DNA of 64,000 nucleotides from Devosia nitrariae (GCF_030160115.1 NZ_BSNS01000020.1:124001-188000); one strand, 5' to 3'; shown: positions 23,132-32,825, numbered from the stretch's first letter. Notes: a model not told the origin generated them from the letters alone. Numbers and translations are program-made.

Positions 23132-25147
23132 CTACCCGTTGCGCAGCCACTCCACGTCCTGCAGTGTCAGCTTGATGCCGAAGGCTTTGATCGAGTCTTC
23201 GAGCTCGACCAGGCGGCGCGGCCCAATCAGCGGGATCACCGGGAAGGGTTGGGCGAGCACATAGGCCAGCGCCACATGGATGGGGTTGGCGCCGATCTTT
23301 TTGGCGAATTCGATCGCGCGGTCACGGCGGCCGAAATTGGCCTCCGAATACCAGCAGCGCACGATCTCCTCGTCGTCGCGCTTGTCGCGTCCCGCCCGGT
23401 CGGTGAAGAACCCGCGCGCCTGGCTCGACCAGGCAAAATTCGGGATCTGCCGCTCGATCAGCCACTTGCGCCACTCGTCGTCCGACGATTGCACGCACCC
23501 GGCCCAGATCGGGTCGATCATCTCGGCGAGCGAGAAGTTGTTCGACAGCGCCCCGGGCTTGGTCTTGCCGGTCTTCTCGGCATAGGCGATGGCCTCGTCC
23601 AGGCGTTTCTTGGTCCAGTTGGAGCCGCCGAAGATGCCGCGGATGCGTCCGGCCTTGACCTCGGCGTCCATGGCATCGACGAACTCGCCCACCGGGACAT
23701 CCGGGTTGTCGCGGTGCATGAAATAGACATCGACATAGTCGGTCTGCAGTCGCTCCAGCGACTGGGTGAGCTGCTTGCTGATGACGTCGGGATAGACGAG
23801 CGGCGAGTGCGCGCCCTTGCCGATGACCACCGATTGCTCGCGCACGCCCCGGTTCTTGAGCCATTCGCCGAGGAGCTTCTCGGTATAGCCACCGCCATAG
23901 ATGAAGGCAGTGTCGAAGATATTTCCGCCCGCTTCGTAGTAGCCGTCGAGCAGGATGGCGCCGCTGGCGAAGGTCTTGAAGTCTTCGAAGCCAAGCGCCG
24001 CGACGGATGCGGACTTGGAGATTCCCGGGATCTGGCGGTGCGGAATGGCGTTGCCGGGCGCGGCAAGGGGCCGCCCGGAAATCGTGTTGACGCGTTTGGC
24101 CGCCGTCTCGATGCCGTATGTGAGGCCGCTGTCGGCCCGCCACTTGTCGAGCACGCGTGCATTGCCAAGGCTGTCGGCCCAGGTCATGCCGGGCGCAGCG
24201 AACTCCTGCCGACCCTCGAGGATTGCCTGCGAGGCTGCGTCCGCCTCGAAGGAGTAGACGTGGCCGGTCTCGTTGACACTGGTGCTTTCGCGTTTGCCGT
24301 CGTTGAGGATGATGTCGATCTTGCCCAGGCCCTGATCGCGATTGCCGCCGGCGAACCAGAAGTCCGGCACTTCGATGCGTCCGAGCGAACCGTGGATGCG
24401 CAGCATGTTGTCGAGATTGACAAAGACTGCGCAAGAGACCTGCGCGATGATGCCGTTCTCGAACGTCAGCACCGCAGCCGCCCACTCGTCGGTCTTCTCC
24501 TCACCGAGATGCGCAGCACCCGAGACCTTGACCGGATCGAGGAACGGCTTGCCAGCGGCTGCACCGGCGATAAACCGCGACATCGAGACGGGATAGCCGC
24601 CGACATCGAGGATGCCGCCGCCGGCAAGGTCATTGGCAAACAACCGATGTTCGGGCATGAACCGCGGCATCTGGAAACCGAAGCTCGACTGGATCATGCG
24701 CACGTCGCCGATGACGCCGGACGTGATGAGCTCAGCGAGCTTGCGGGTTTGCGGATGCAGCCGGTACATGAAGGCTTCGCCCGCGAATGTGCCGGCCTTG
24801 CGGTGAGCATTGAACACAGCGTCGATCTCGAAGGCGCTGAGCGCCAAGGGCTTTTCGACCAGCACGTGCTTGCCGGCCTCGGCCGCCTTGATCGCCCATT
24901 CCGCGTGATAGGGATGGGGCAGGGCTATATAGACGGCGTCTACCTCAGGATCGGCGAGCAGTGCGTCATAGCCCTCGAGGACTCGCGCGCCCGGAAATTC
25001 TTCGCCAAGCCCGGGTTTGCCGGGGTTACGAGTGGCGATGGCCACGAGTTCGCCGAGTTTGGAGCCGGCGACGCCGCCTCGAAACGCCTTGGCAATGCTG
25101 CCCGGCCCGAGGATCCCCCACCGCACTTTTTGTGTGCCGGAAGTCAT
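23132..25147 (-). CDS. Fusion of a Gfo/Idh/MocA dehydrogenase and an aldo-keto reductase
   Basis: A single 671-residue frame joins two oxidoreductases. Residues 1-330 are a Gfo/Idh/MocA enzyme (GILGPGSIAKAF, LVEKPLALSAF, GGGILDVGGYPVSM). Residues 370-671 are an aldo-keto reductase with the catalytic Asp/Tyr (FDTAFIYGGGYTEKLLGEWL), Lys (VVIGKGAH) and His (VYFMHRDNP) and a C-terminal NADP-site-like stretch (VIPLIGPRRLVELEDSI). No stop or frameshift separates them. Both catalytic sets look intact, which suggests two successive or opposite redox steps on one sugar. It is the last gene of a maltose-type importer operon. AGGAAA precedes the ATG. Confidence 0.88.
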   Translation of the reverse strand: MTSGTQKVRWGILGPGSIAKAFRGGVAGSKLGELVAIATRNPGKPGLGEEFPGARVLEGYDALLADPEVDAVYIALPHPYHAEWAIKAAEAGKHVLVEKPLALSAFEIDAVFNAHRKAGTFAGEAFMYRLHPQTRKLAELITSGVIGDVRMIQSSFGFQMPRFMPEHRLFANDLAGGGILDVGGYPVSMSRFIAGAAAGKPFLDPVKVSGAAHLGEEKTDEWAAAVLTFENGIIAQVSCAVFVNLDNMLRIHGSLGRIEVPDFWFAGGNRDQGLGKIDIILNDGKRESTSVNETGHVYSFEADAASQAILEGRQEFAAPGMTWADSLGNARVLDKWRADSGLTYGIETAAKRVNTISGRPLAAPGNAIPHRQIPGISKSASVAALGFEDFKTFASGAILLDGYYEAGGNIFDTAFIYGGGYTEKLLGEWLKNRGVREQSVVIGKGAHSPLVYPDVISKQLTQSLERLQTDYVDVYFMHRDNPDVPVGEFVDAMDAEVKAGRIRGIFGGSNWTKKRLDEAIAYAEKTGKTKPGALSNNFSLAEMIDPIWAGCVQSSDDEWRKWLIERQIPNFAWSSQARGFFTDRAGRDKRDDEEIVRCWYSEANFGRRDRAIEFAKKIGANPIHVALAYVLAQPFPVIPLIGPRRLVELEDSIKAFGIKLTLQDVEWLRNG

Positions 25148-25184
25148 GACAAATTTCCTTTTTCTAGATGTGTAGTGGCGCGGC

Positions 25185-26273
25185 TTAACGCAGCCGGACG
25201 CCGTTTTGGTCGAAGAGGAACGCCTTTTCGGCAGAGATCGAGACCGTGACCTGGTCCATGCCGATCTCGGAGCGGGACTCCTCGCGTTCGATGATGATCT
25301 GCTCGCTGGAAGTGGTGTTGGCATAGATGTAACTGGTCGAGCCCAGGTGCTCGGCAACGTCGACGGCCACTGTGAGATCTGCGCCGCCCTGGCCGGCGTC
25401 GCCGAAATGCTCCGGTCTTATGCCGAGTGTCACGGTGTCGCCGACCTTGGTCCCGTTGGGAGCAACCGGCATGCGCAACGAAGCATCGCCCTCGTTGACG
25501 AGGCCGATAGTTACACCGCCGGAGCCGACCTCCTTCACCTGGGCCGAAAGGAAGTTCATTTTCGGCGAGCCGATGAAGCCGGCAACGAACTGGTTAGCCG
25601 GATCGTCATAGAGGTCGAGCGGACGTCCGACCTGCTCGATGATGCCGTCACGCAGCACCACGATCTTGTCGGCCAGCGTCATCGCCTCGACCTGGTCGTG
25701 GGTCACATAGACGATGGTGGTCTTCAGTTCCTTGTGCAGCCTCGCGATCTCGATGCGCATGTGCACCCGCAGTTCCGCATCGAGGTTCGACAGCGGTTCG
25801 TCGAACAGGAACACCTCCGGCTGACGCACGATCGCCCGGCCGATGGCGACGCGCTGCCGCTGGCCGCCGGAGAGTTCCTTCGGGAACCGGTTGAGCAACG
25901 GCTCGAGCGCCAGGATGCGCGCGGCACCCTCCACTTGCCTCGCTATCTCGTCCTTGGGCACACGGGCAAAGCGCAGGGCAAAGCCCATGTTCTCGCGCAC
26001 CGTCATGTGCGGGTAGAGTGCATAGGACTGAAAGACCATCGCGATACCGCGCTTGGACGGATCGACTTCGTTCATCCGCGCGTCACCGATCTCGAGATCA
26101 CCGGTCGTGATCCCCTCGAGCCCTGCGATCATGCGCAGCAACGTGGTCTTGCCGCAGCCCGATGGTCCGACGAAGACGACGAACTCCTTGCTGTCGATGT
26201 CGAGGTCGACGCCCTTGATGACTTCGACCGACCCAAAGGACTTGCGCACGCCCCTTAGCTTAACGCTGCTCAT
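25185..26273 (-). CDS. Sugar ABC importer ATP-binding protein (MalK/UgpC type)
   Basis: A 362-residue ATPase for the CUT1-type importer: Walker A GPSGCGKTT (about residues 37-45), signature LSGGQRQRVAIGRA, Walker B VFLFDEPLSNLDA, H-loop VTHDQVEAMTLADK and a C-terminal OB-fold regulatory domain (GIRPEHFGDAGQGG). It lies between the permease genes and the fused dehydrogenase gene, all on the minus strand. The sugar carried is unknown. Confidence 0.95.
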   Translation of the reverse strand: MSSVKLRGVRKSFGSVEVIKGVDLDIDSKEFVVFVGPSGCGKTTLLRMIAGLEGITTGDLEIGDARMNEVDPSKRGIAMVFQSYALYPHMTVRENMGFALRFARVPKDEIARQVEGAARILALEPLLNRFPKELSGGQRQRVAIGRAIVRQPEVFLFDEPLSNLDAELRVHMRIEIARLHKELKTTIVYVTHDQVEAMTLADKIVVLRDGIIEQVGRPLDLYDDPANQFVAGFIGSPKMNFLSAQVKEVGSGGVTIGLVNEGDASLRMPVAPNGTKVGDTVTLGIRPEHFGDAGQGGADLTVAVDVAEHLGSTSYIYANTTSSEQIIIEREESRSEIGMDQVTVSISAEKAFLFDQNGVRLR

Positions 26274-26283
26274 GGTGTTGACC

Positions 26284-27102
26284 TTATTTGACCGCGCCCA
26301 GCATGCCTTCGACGAAGCGCCGCTGGAGCAGGAAGAAGATGACGAGGGTGGGGAGCGTCGCGACGATCGCGCCGACCATGACCGTGCCGTAGTTGGGGTT
26401 GTAGGCGGAGGTGAGGCTTGCCACCACGAGGGTCAGGACCTTCATGTCGTTGGTCTGCAGCACGATGAGCGGCCACAGATAATTGTTCCAATGGGTCATG
26501 AAGACGATGATCGTCGCCGCCGCATAGGTCGAACGCATCACCGGCATGTAGACGTGGAGAAAGATCTGCCACTCCTTGAGGCCATCGATGCGCGCCGCAT
26601 CGCGCAACTCGGTTGGAAAAGCCTTCGTCGCCTGCCGGAAGTAGAAGATGATGAAGATCGACGCCACGGTAGGCAGGATGATCGCCTGGTAGGTGTTGAT
26701 GAGCTTGAGATTGGCCATCATCACAAAGAGCGGGATCATCAGTGCCGCGAACGGGATCGACAACATCAGCAGCATCCCGCCGAAGACCTTCTCGCGCACG
26801 CGCGACCGGAAAATCTCGAAGCCGTAGCCGGCGAGCGACGAGACCAGCAGCGTCAGCACCGTTCCGACGCCGGCGATGAAGAACGAGTTGAACAGGACAC
26901 GCGGCAGGTCTTCGGACGTGAAGAACGTCACGATGTTGGTGAGGAGTGCGCTGCCGGGAGTGGCCTTGCCGCGCACGATATCGGGCGAGGTGTTGGTCGC
27001 GCCCACCGCCATCCAGAAGAACGGGAATATCGAGATGAAGGCCGCGAACGACAACAGCACGTATTGTGCGGTGCGGCCGAGAAGGGCGATTGGATTGCTC
27101 AT
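26284..27102 (-). CDS. Sugar ABC importer permease (MalG type)
   Basis: A 272-residue permease with six helices and the EAA-loop (RDAARIDGLKEWQIFLHVYM) that docks onto the ATPase. It starts inside the stop of the upstream permease gene (ATGA overlap), showing translational coupling. With the MalF-type partner it forms the membrane channel of this carbohydrate importer. Confidence 0.94.
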   Translation of the reverse strand: MSNPIALLGRTAQYVLLSFAAFISIFPFFWMAVGATNTSPDIVRGKATPGSALLTNIVTFFTSEDLPRVLFNSFFIAGVGTVLTLLVSSLAGYGFEIFRSRVREKVFGGMLLMLSIPFAALMIPLFVMMANLKLINTYQAIILPTVASIFIIFYFRQATKAFPTELRDAARIDGLKEWQIFLHVYMPVMRSTYAAATIIVFMTHWNNYLWPLIVLQTNDMKVLTLVVASLTSAYNPNYGTVMVGAIVATLPTLVIFFLLQRRFVEGMLGAVK

Positions 27103-27983
27103 CTGCGCCGGTCCCTCGCGGCCAGGAACTGCAGGAAGCTCAGGATACCGACCAGGACCACGATCACATAGGAGACCGTCGCCGCATAGCCGAAGCTGGG
27201 CATGAACCTGAAGCTCAGATTGTAGATGTACATCGAGAGCGTCAGCGTCGAATCCGACGGTCCACCCTGCGTCAGCAGGTTAGGCTCATCGAAGAGCTGC
27301 AGAGTGCCGATGGTGGAAATGACGGTGGTAAAGAGGATCACCGGTTTGAGCATCGGAACGGTGATGTACCAGAACCGGGCCCAGGCCGGCACGCCATCGA
27401 TCCTGGCCGCTTCATAGATCGAGCGATCGATGTTCTGCATGGCAGCCAGGTAAAAGATCATGTTGTAGCCGGTCCACCGCCAGGTGATGGCTGAGATGAT
27501 CACGGCCTTTGCCCAGAACGGATCGGAGAACCAAGGAATGGGCCCGGATATGAAGTTGAGGCCCATCAGCATCTGGTTGAGGATGCCATCCTGCGCGAAC
27601 ATGGATTTGAAGACGACCGCATAGGCCACCAGCGAGGTGACGCAGGGCAGGAATATCGCCGTGCGAAAAAAGCCGCGGCCCCATAATTTGCTGTCGTTGA
27701 GCGCGCTGGCGCAGAGCAGCGCCAGGATCAGCATGATCGGCACCTGCACGGCAAGGAACAGCATGGTGTTGCTGAGCGCTCTCAGAAACACCGGATCCTG
27801 GGTCAGTCGAATGATGTTGGCGAGGCCGCCAAAACTGAAGTTCATCCCGCGCCCGACCTGGAAGCTCATCCAGAGCGACCAGAGGATGGGATAGACCATG
27901 AAGATACCGAGCAGCACCAGGGCGGGCATGACGAACGCCCAGCCATTGAACTGCTCACTGCGTGCCAGGTTCGATCGCGTCAC
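27099..27983 (-). CDS. Sugar ABC importer permease (MalF type)
   Basis: A 294-residue permease with six helices and the EAA-loop (YEAARIDGVPAWARFWYITV). The frame is open to 28085, but that extension is translated from a dispersed repeat. The GTG at 27983 gives the normal MalF-like length, though its Shine-Dalgarno is weak. A family B repeat begins only 18 bases upstream, between this gene and the binding-protein gene. It overlaps the next permease gene by four bases. Confidence 0.92.
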   Translation of the reverse strand: MTRSNLARSEQFNGWAFVMPALVLLGIFMVYPILWSLWMSFQVGRGMNFSFGGLANIIRLTQDPVFLRALSNTMLFLAVQVPIMLILALLCASALNDSKLWGRGFFRTAIFLPCVTSLVAYAVVFKSMFAQDGILNQMLMGLNFISGPIPWFSDPFWAKAVIISAITWRWTGYNMIFYLAAMQNIDRSIYEAARIDGVPAWARFWYITVPMLKPVILFTTVISTIGTLQLFDEPNLLTQGGPSDSTLTLSMYIYNLSFRFMPSFGYAATVSYVIVVLVGILSFLQFLAARDRRR

Positions 27984-28000
27984 CTGTCGGCCCCGCGTCT

Positions 28001-28103
28001 CTAGAGCGTCTTCAGCCAAAGTGTGCCACCTCTGCGGTTCGGAAACGCGCCAATTCAGTAGCTCAGAGCTTCCATTCTGGTTCAATCAGAATGGGAGTGG
28101 CTC
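28001..28103 (+). repeat. Dispersed intergenic repeat, family B copy 2
   Basis: About 100 bases starting CTAGAGCGTCTTCAGC, similar to 9311-9404. Like that copy it lies between a binding-protein gene and a permease gene, but in opposite orientation relative to the operon. Confidence 0.65.
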
Positions 28104-28122
28104 TTGCCAACCATTGCCGACA

Positions 28123-28146
28123 ATCCCGCGCCTTTTGGCGCGGGAT
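28123..28146 (-). promoter_or_regulatory. Strong hairpin after the second binding-protein gene
   Basis: ATCCCGCGCC / GGCGCGGGAT is a perfect 10-bp stem with a four-base loop, 46 bases past the stop at 28193 on the minus strand, with no T-run. It is the counterpart of the hairpins at 9284-9307 and 58381-58404, probably stabilising binding-protein mRNA. Confidence 0.6.
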
Positions 28147-28192
28147 CGCGGGAGGCCGGAGGCGGTCTGGCCGCCACCGGTATTGCCAGGTG

Positions 28193-29467
28193 TTACTGGA
28201 TCTGCTGACGGACCTGGGCGTCGATGGCGGCGATGATCTCATCGATATTGCCACCGCCGGTGATCGCCGGAATCTGCGCCACCACGGCTGCGTCGGCTTC
28301 CTCGGTGAAGATGCCGTAGTTGACCGACGGAATCTCACTGAGCCAGGTTGAGAAGTTCTGCCACACCGGCTGGCCACCGAAGAACTCGTCGCTGGCCTGA
28401 TAGGCCTCGCCTTCGCGAGCCGCCATCAGCGAGCCGAGCGCGCCCTGATCGACGAGGATCTTCTGGTAGAAGTCGACATCCTTGCCCCAGATTTCTGCGA
28501 GGAAGTCGATCGCCATGTCCTTCTGAGGAGCCGAGGACAGCACATACCAGCTCGATCCGCCCAGGTTCGAGGCGTTGACCGAGCTCTCGATACCGTCGAG
28601 GCGCGGAATGGGAGCAACCCCCCAGTTTCCGGACTGATCGGGGTTGGACTTGATGGTGGCGGTCATCCACACGCCTGAATAGGTCGAGATGGTGTCGCCC
28701 GAGGTGAAGCTGCCGGTGTACTCGGTCCAGCCGGAAACCGGCTTGGAAATGTCAGCGGCAGCCAAGCGCTGGTAGGTCTCGAGCGCGGCCTTGATCGCCG
28801 GGTTGTCGACGATGGTGGCATTGCCCTCGGCGTCGAAATACCAGGTCCCTGCGGACTGCATCATGATGCGCAGCCATCCGGCCTCGTTCGGATCGATCGG
28901 CAGCAGGGTCTCGCCGGTCTTTTCCTTGACGTCGACACCGATCTCGATCAGGCGATCCCAGGTGATGTTCTCGAGGTCTTCGGCGGTATAGCCGGCCTCT
29001 TCCATCAGGTCCGAGCGGTAGAAGTATCCGGTAACGCCGGAGTCGAATGGCAAGGAATAGGTCTGGCCATTGACGGTCGCCAGTTCTACCTTGTAGGGCG
29101 CAAAGGTCGAATAATCGACGTGATCGTTGAGCGGCTCGAATGCGCCGGGGAACGACTGCAGGTATTTCTGCGCCCGATAGTCTTCAATGAGCACGATATC
29201 GGGCAGGCCCTCGGTGGTGCCCGAAGCGAGCTGAGCCTGAAGCTTCTGCTCCATGGCGGCCTTGTCGAAGATCACGACATTGATGGTGTCGTCCGGATGC
29301 TCGGCCTGATAGCGCGAGAATGCCTCTTCCATGGTCGCGCCGTTGAAGTTCGGGTCCCAGCACCAGACGGTGATTTCGGCTGCCGAAGCGGCGGTGACGC
29401 TGAACAGGCTGACGCCGGTGAGCGCGACGGCAAGCGTGCGGCGCCACCGAAGTGCGATGCTAGACAT
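28193..29467 (-). CDS. Extracellular sugar-binding protein (CUT1 importer)
   Basis: A 424-residue SBP_bac_1-type lipid-free binding protein. The N-terminus is a signal peptide (basic WRRTLAVALTGVSLF then AASAA, cleavage near residue 30), and the mature protein starts EITVWCWDPNF. Family features include TYSLPFDSGVTGYFYRSDL and GVWMTATIKSNPD. GGGAGGA precedes the ATG. It is the first gene of the importer operon and is divergent from an AraC regulator. The ligand is not identifiable. Confidence 0.92.
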   Translation of the reverse strand: MSSIALRWRRTLAVALTGVSLFSVTAASAAEITVWCWDPNFNGATMEEAFSRYQAEHPDDTINVVIFDKAAMEQKLQAQLASGTTEGLPDIVLIEDYRAQKYLQSFPGAFEPLNDHVDYSTFAPYKVELATVNGQTYSLPFDSGVTGYFYRSDLMEEAGYTAEDLENITWDRLIEIGVDVKEKTGETLLPIDPNEAGWLRIMMQSAGTWYFDAEGNATIVDNPAIKAALETYQRLAAADISKPVSGWTEYTGSFTSGDTISTYSGVWMTATIKSNPDQSGNWGVAPIPRLDGIESSVNASNLGGSSWYVLSSAPQKDMAIDFLAEIWGKDVDFYQKILVDQGALGSLMAAREGEAYQASDEFFGGQPVWQNFSTWLSEIPSVNYGIFTEEADAAVVAQIPAITGGGNIDEIIAAIDAQVRQQIQ

Positions 29468-29572
29468 GAAGTCCTCCCTTTTCGTTTGCCCGCGTTTTGC
29501 AAGCACGGGTACAGTAGCGTGTTATGGGAACGTGTCCCTGACAAAGGGAACGCGGACTGGGCGAAAAGTAAG

Positions 29573-30586
29573 ATGCCCATTCGCTGGATATCGGTTGAGG
29601 AGAGCGAGCACTTGGCGAAAAGTAAGGTGCTGTCGGAACTGGACTCGAGGGCAGGGCAAATGGACGTGGTGGAGCTCACCTTGCCGACTAGAGCGATCTA
29701 TCAGCCGGGTGCCAGCAGTGTCGAAGGCCTGCCGACGGCCCTGCAGATGTTCCATAACCGCCCGCCCATCATGCTGAAGCCGCACTGGCACGCCCAAGTC
29801 GAGGTGAACTTCGTCGTCGAAGGGTCGGTCCACTACATCATGGGGGACCACGATCTGACTCTCAACGCTGGCGAACTCTGCCTGTTCTGGGGAGGCCAGC
29901 CCCATCAGTTGGACGATACCTCCGATGACGTCCTCTACGCCGGGGCGCATTTGCCGCTCGTCCACTTCTTTCGCCTCCGCCTGCCTACCGACATTGCTGG
30001 CCGCCTGATGAAGGGCGCGGTCCTCGTAACGTCCGCTACCGATGAAGCGGACAGGGTGAACTTCGCCCGCTGGTATAGCTGGGCCCGCCATGGCAGTACG
30101 GCGCAAGCACAGCACGCGGTCGACGAACTGCTGCTGCGCATAGAACGCGTGCGCTTCGAGCCATACCGCATCGTGGGCGAGTGCGAGAATGGGCGCGAGA
30201 GCGAAGCATCCGACCAGCAGTCCTCCCGCGCCGTAGCGCGCATCTGCGACTTCATCGCCGCCAACTTCATGCAGGACATCGACTCGATGGATATCGCCGC
30301 AGCCGCCGATCTCCATCCCAAATACGCCATGAGCGTGTTCAAGAAGTCGACGGGTATGACGATGAACGAGTACCTGACGCTCCTGCGCCTGTCCTACGCC
30401 CAGGCGCACCTGCTCAGGGATGGCGCGAGCGTATTGCAGGTGGCCATGGAAAGTGGCTTCGGCTCGCTCAGCGCTTTCAACAAGGCCTTCCGCAAGATCG
30501 CCGGCAAATCGCCGAGCGATTTCCGGCGGGAGGGACGCGTCTTCTCGGCGATAACGCCGACCTCCGTCGAAATCCGGGCCGATTGA
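29573..30586 (+). CDS. AraC-family transcriptional regulator (MelR-like)
   Basis: A 337-residue regulator with an N-terminal cupin sensor (HWHAQVEVNFVVEGSVHYI, about residues 76-94; GELCLFWGGQPHQL) and two C-terminal helix-turn-helix motifs (SMDIAAAADLHPKYAMSVFK; SVLQVAMESGFGSLSAFNKA). It is divergent from the CUT1 importer and most likely activates it in response to the transported sugar. The start is ambiguous: GGCGAAAAGTAAG occurs just before both the ATG at 29573 and a GTG at 29627, so the protein may begin at either. Confidence 0.9.
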   Translation: MPIRWISVEESEHLAKSKVLSELDSRAGQMDVVELTLPTRAIYQPGASSVEGLPTALQMFHNRPPIMLKPHWHAQVEVNFVVEGSVHYIMGDHDLTLNAGELCLFWGGQPHQLDDTSDDVLYAGAHLPLVHFFRLRLPTDIAGRLMKGAVLVTSATDEADRVNFARWYSWARHGSTAQAQHAVDELLLRIERVRFEPYRIVGECENGRESEASDQQSSRAVARICDFIAANFMQDIDSMDIAAAADLHPKYAMSVFKKSTGMTMNEYLTLLRLSYAQAHLLRDGASVLQVAMESGFGSLSAFNKAFRKIAGKSPSDFRREGRVFSAITPTSVEIRAD

Positions 30587-30621
30587 GCGCCGCATTGGTG
30601 CCGGCGCGTGTTGAGGGGCAC

Positions 30622-32769
30622 ATGTCCAAGCCGAGACGAAAGCTCAACGGTCGTTCTGCCGCCATTCTCTTCGGCTTCGCCCTCGTTGCCGCATTGACGG
30701 TCTTGCGGGCCAGCGAGCCCTATCCGCTGGTCGCCGCGCGTGAAACTGCCTTCGATTACTATCAACAGCTGCAGCCGCGTCCCGCAGCCGATCTGCCCGT
30801 TCTGGTGGTCGACATCGATGAAACCTCGCTCGGCGCGCATGGCCAGTGGCCCTGGCCCCGCGACCTTCTGGCAACGCTCACCGAACGGCTCGGGGAGATG
30901 GGGGCGGCCGCCATCGCCTTCGATATGCTCTTTGCCGAACCCGACCGAGCTTCGCCGAGCCGCACCATTCCGGGCGGGCCCGACTTCGATGACGAATTTG
31001 CCGCAGCCCTCGCTGCCACGCCCAGTGTCCTGGGGCTCAGCGATCGACCCGGCGCTGCAAGCGGGAGCGTACCGCTCAAGACCGGCATTGCCGTCAGCGG
31101 TGCACAGCCGGTGACCATCCATCCGCTCCGGGGCGTCGTGCAGCCGCTGCCCGGGCTTGCTACCGCCTCTACCGGGCTCGGCGTCATCAGCCTCGGCCAG
31201 GACGATTCCGGTGCGGTGGTGCGCACCTTGCCGCTTGTCTGGAGGCAGGGCGAGACGATTGTCCCGACCCTTGCCCTCGAAGCTCTGCGCGTCGCCGCCG
31301 GCGAGACGACCATTGTCGTCCTCGGCGATACGGCGGACGCCGGCATCCTCGAAAGCGTGCGTCTCGGCCAGTGGACAGTGCCGACAACCGCTTCCGGAGC
31401 CCTGCGCCTCTACTATCGTCCAGCAGGGCAGGGCACCACCATCTCGGCCGGCGATATCCTCGCCGATGGCCACGTCGACCTTGCCGGAAGTGTTGCGGGC
31501 CGGATCGTGTTCGTCGGGACCTCGGCAGCGGGTCTTTTCGATATCCGGCGCACCGCGCTCGGCGAGCCTGTGGCCGGGGTCTCGATCCACGCCCAGGCGC
31601 TCGAGCAGATTCTTGCCGGAACGTATCTCCACCGCGCCGACTGGGTCGGCGGGTTCGAAATGTTACTCTTTGCGGCAGTCGGCGTGGTGCTGGTGCTTGC
31701 GGTGACCTTTGCCGGCCCCAAGGTCGGGCTCATCGTCTCTTTTCTCGCCGCCCTCGGCGGCGCCGCTGCCTCCTGGGTCGCTTTCTCGAACTTCGGCGTG
31801 CTGCTCGACGCAACTTTTCTGCTGCTTGGCGCTGTCGTCCTCTACGCGGCCATGGTCTTTTTCCGCTTCGCCGTCACCGACGCCGATCGGCGCCGGCTGC
31901 GCAATGCCTTCGCCCACTACGTCGCCCCCTCGCTCCTTGCCGAGATCGAGGAGAAAGCCGACACCCTGCAACTCGGCGGCGAGGTCAAGGATCTCTCGGT
32001 CATGTTCTGCGACGTTCGCAACTACACCGCGATCAGCGAACGTCTGCGCCCCGAGGAACTCCTGCGCCTCCTCACCACCCTGTTCGATGGGCTCGGCCGC
32101 TGCATCACCGACGAGAACGGCACCATCGACAAATTCATGGGTGACGCCATCATGGCGTTCTGGAACGCCCCGCTTGCCGTGCCCGAACACCCGCAGCACG
32201 CCTGCCGGGCGGCTCTGGCCATGCGCCGGGCGGTCGCGGCGCTCAACACAGGCGACAATCTAGGGGAGCGGCAGCCGATCGCCATCGGCATCGGCGTCGC
32301 TTCGGGTGAGGCACTGGTCGGCAATATGGGATCGCATGATCGCTTCGACTATTCGTGCGTGGGCGACACGGTCAATCTCGCCGCGCGCATCGAGGACGCT
32401 TGCAAGCACGTTCACTACGACATCCTGCTTGCCGGGACGACGGCGGAGGCAGTCCCGGAGATGGCGCTGCTGCCTGGCGGCTGCGTCAGTCTAAAGGGGG
32501 TCGCCGAGCGCCAGCCCGTCCACCTCCTCGTCGGCGGGAAAGATCTGGCTGGCTCGCCCGCGTTCACGGCACTGAGGGAAAAGCACGAGGCGCTTTGCGC
32601 CCGCCTGGCCAGGAGGCCAGAGCCGGATCTGCTTGCCGAGTGCCGGGCCCTGGCGAGCCGGATCGAGCCCGGCCTTACCGTGTTCTACGACACCCTGGTG
32701 GCGCGGGCGGGGGACTTTGCCATACCGGACGCACCTGGAGCCGCAGGCTCTTTCGTCAGGTTGGGTTAG
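30622..32769 (+). CDS. CHASE2-domain class III adenylate/guanylate cyclase
   Basis: A 715-residue membrane-bound cyclase. It has an N-terminal helix, an extracytoplasmic CHASE2 sensor (about residues 40-335; LVVDIDETSLGAHGQWPWPR), three membrane helices (about 343-415) and a cytoplasmic class III cyclase domain. The metal-binding aspartates are in VMFCDVRNYT (about 459-468) and KFMGDAIMAFW (504-514), and the transition-state region is SCVGDTVNLAARIED. Both metal Asp residues are present, so it should be active. It makes cAMP or cGMP in response to an external signal. No partner receptor is nearby. Confidence 0.93.
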   Translation: MSKPRRKLNGRSAAILFGFALVAALTVLRASEPYPLVAARETAFDYYQQLQPRPAADLPVLVVDIDETSLGAHGQWPWPRDLLATLTERLGEMGAAAIAFDMLFAEPDRASPSRTIPGGPDFDDEFAAALAATPSVLGLSDRPGAASGSVPLKTGIAVSGAQPVTIHPLRGVVQPLPGLATASTGLGVISLGQDDSGAVVRTLPLVWRQGETIVPTLALEALRVAAGETTIVVLGDTADAGILESVRLGQWTVPTTASGALRLYYRPAGQGTTISAGDILADGHVDLAGSVAGRIVFVGTSAAGLFDIRRTALGEPVAGVSIHAQALEQILAGTYLHRADWVGGFEMLLFAAVGVVLVLAVTFAGPKVGLIVSFLAALGGAAASWVAFSNFGVLLDATFLLLGAVVLYAAMVFFRFAVTDADRRRLRNAFAHYVAPSLLAEIEEKADTLQLGGEVKDLSVMFCDVRNYTAISERLRPEELLRLLTTLFDGLGRCITDENGTIDKFMGDAIMAFWNAPLAVPEHPQHACRAALAMRRAVAALNTGDNLGERQPIAIGIGVASGEALVGNMGSHDRFDYSCVGDTVNLAARIEDACKHVHYDILLAGTTAEAVPEMALLPGGCVSLKGVAERQPVHLLVGGKDLAGSPAFTALREKHEALCARLARRPEPDLLAECRALASRIEPGLTVFYDTLVARAGDFAIPDAPGAAGSFVRLG

Positions 32770-32825
32770 TTCCGGCCTTCTCCATCGGCGGGTAGGTGCT
32801 ATTCTGCCCGCACAAGGAGGAGAAA

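Noticed and set aside
23249..25249. Long plus-strand open frame (about 666 codons)
   Set aside because: Antisense to the fused dehydrogenase/aldo-keto reductase gene; no domain, composition typical of a shadow frame.
27984..28085. N-terminal extension of the MalF-type permease
   Set aside because: It is translated from the family B repeat and has no similarity to permeases.
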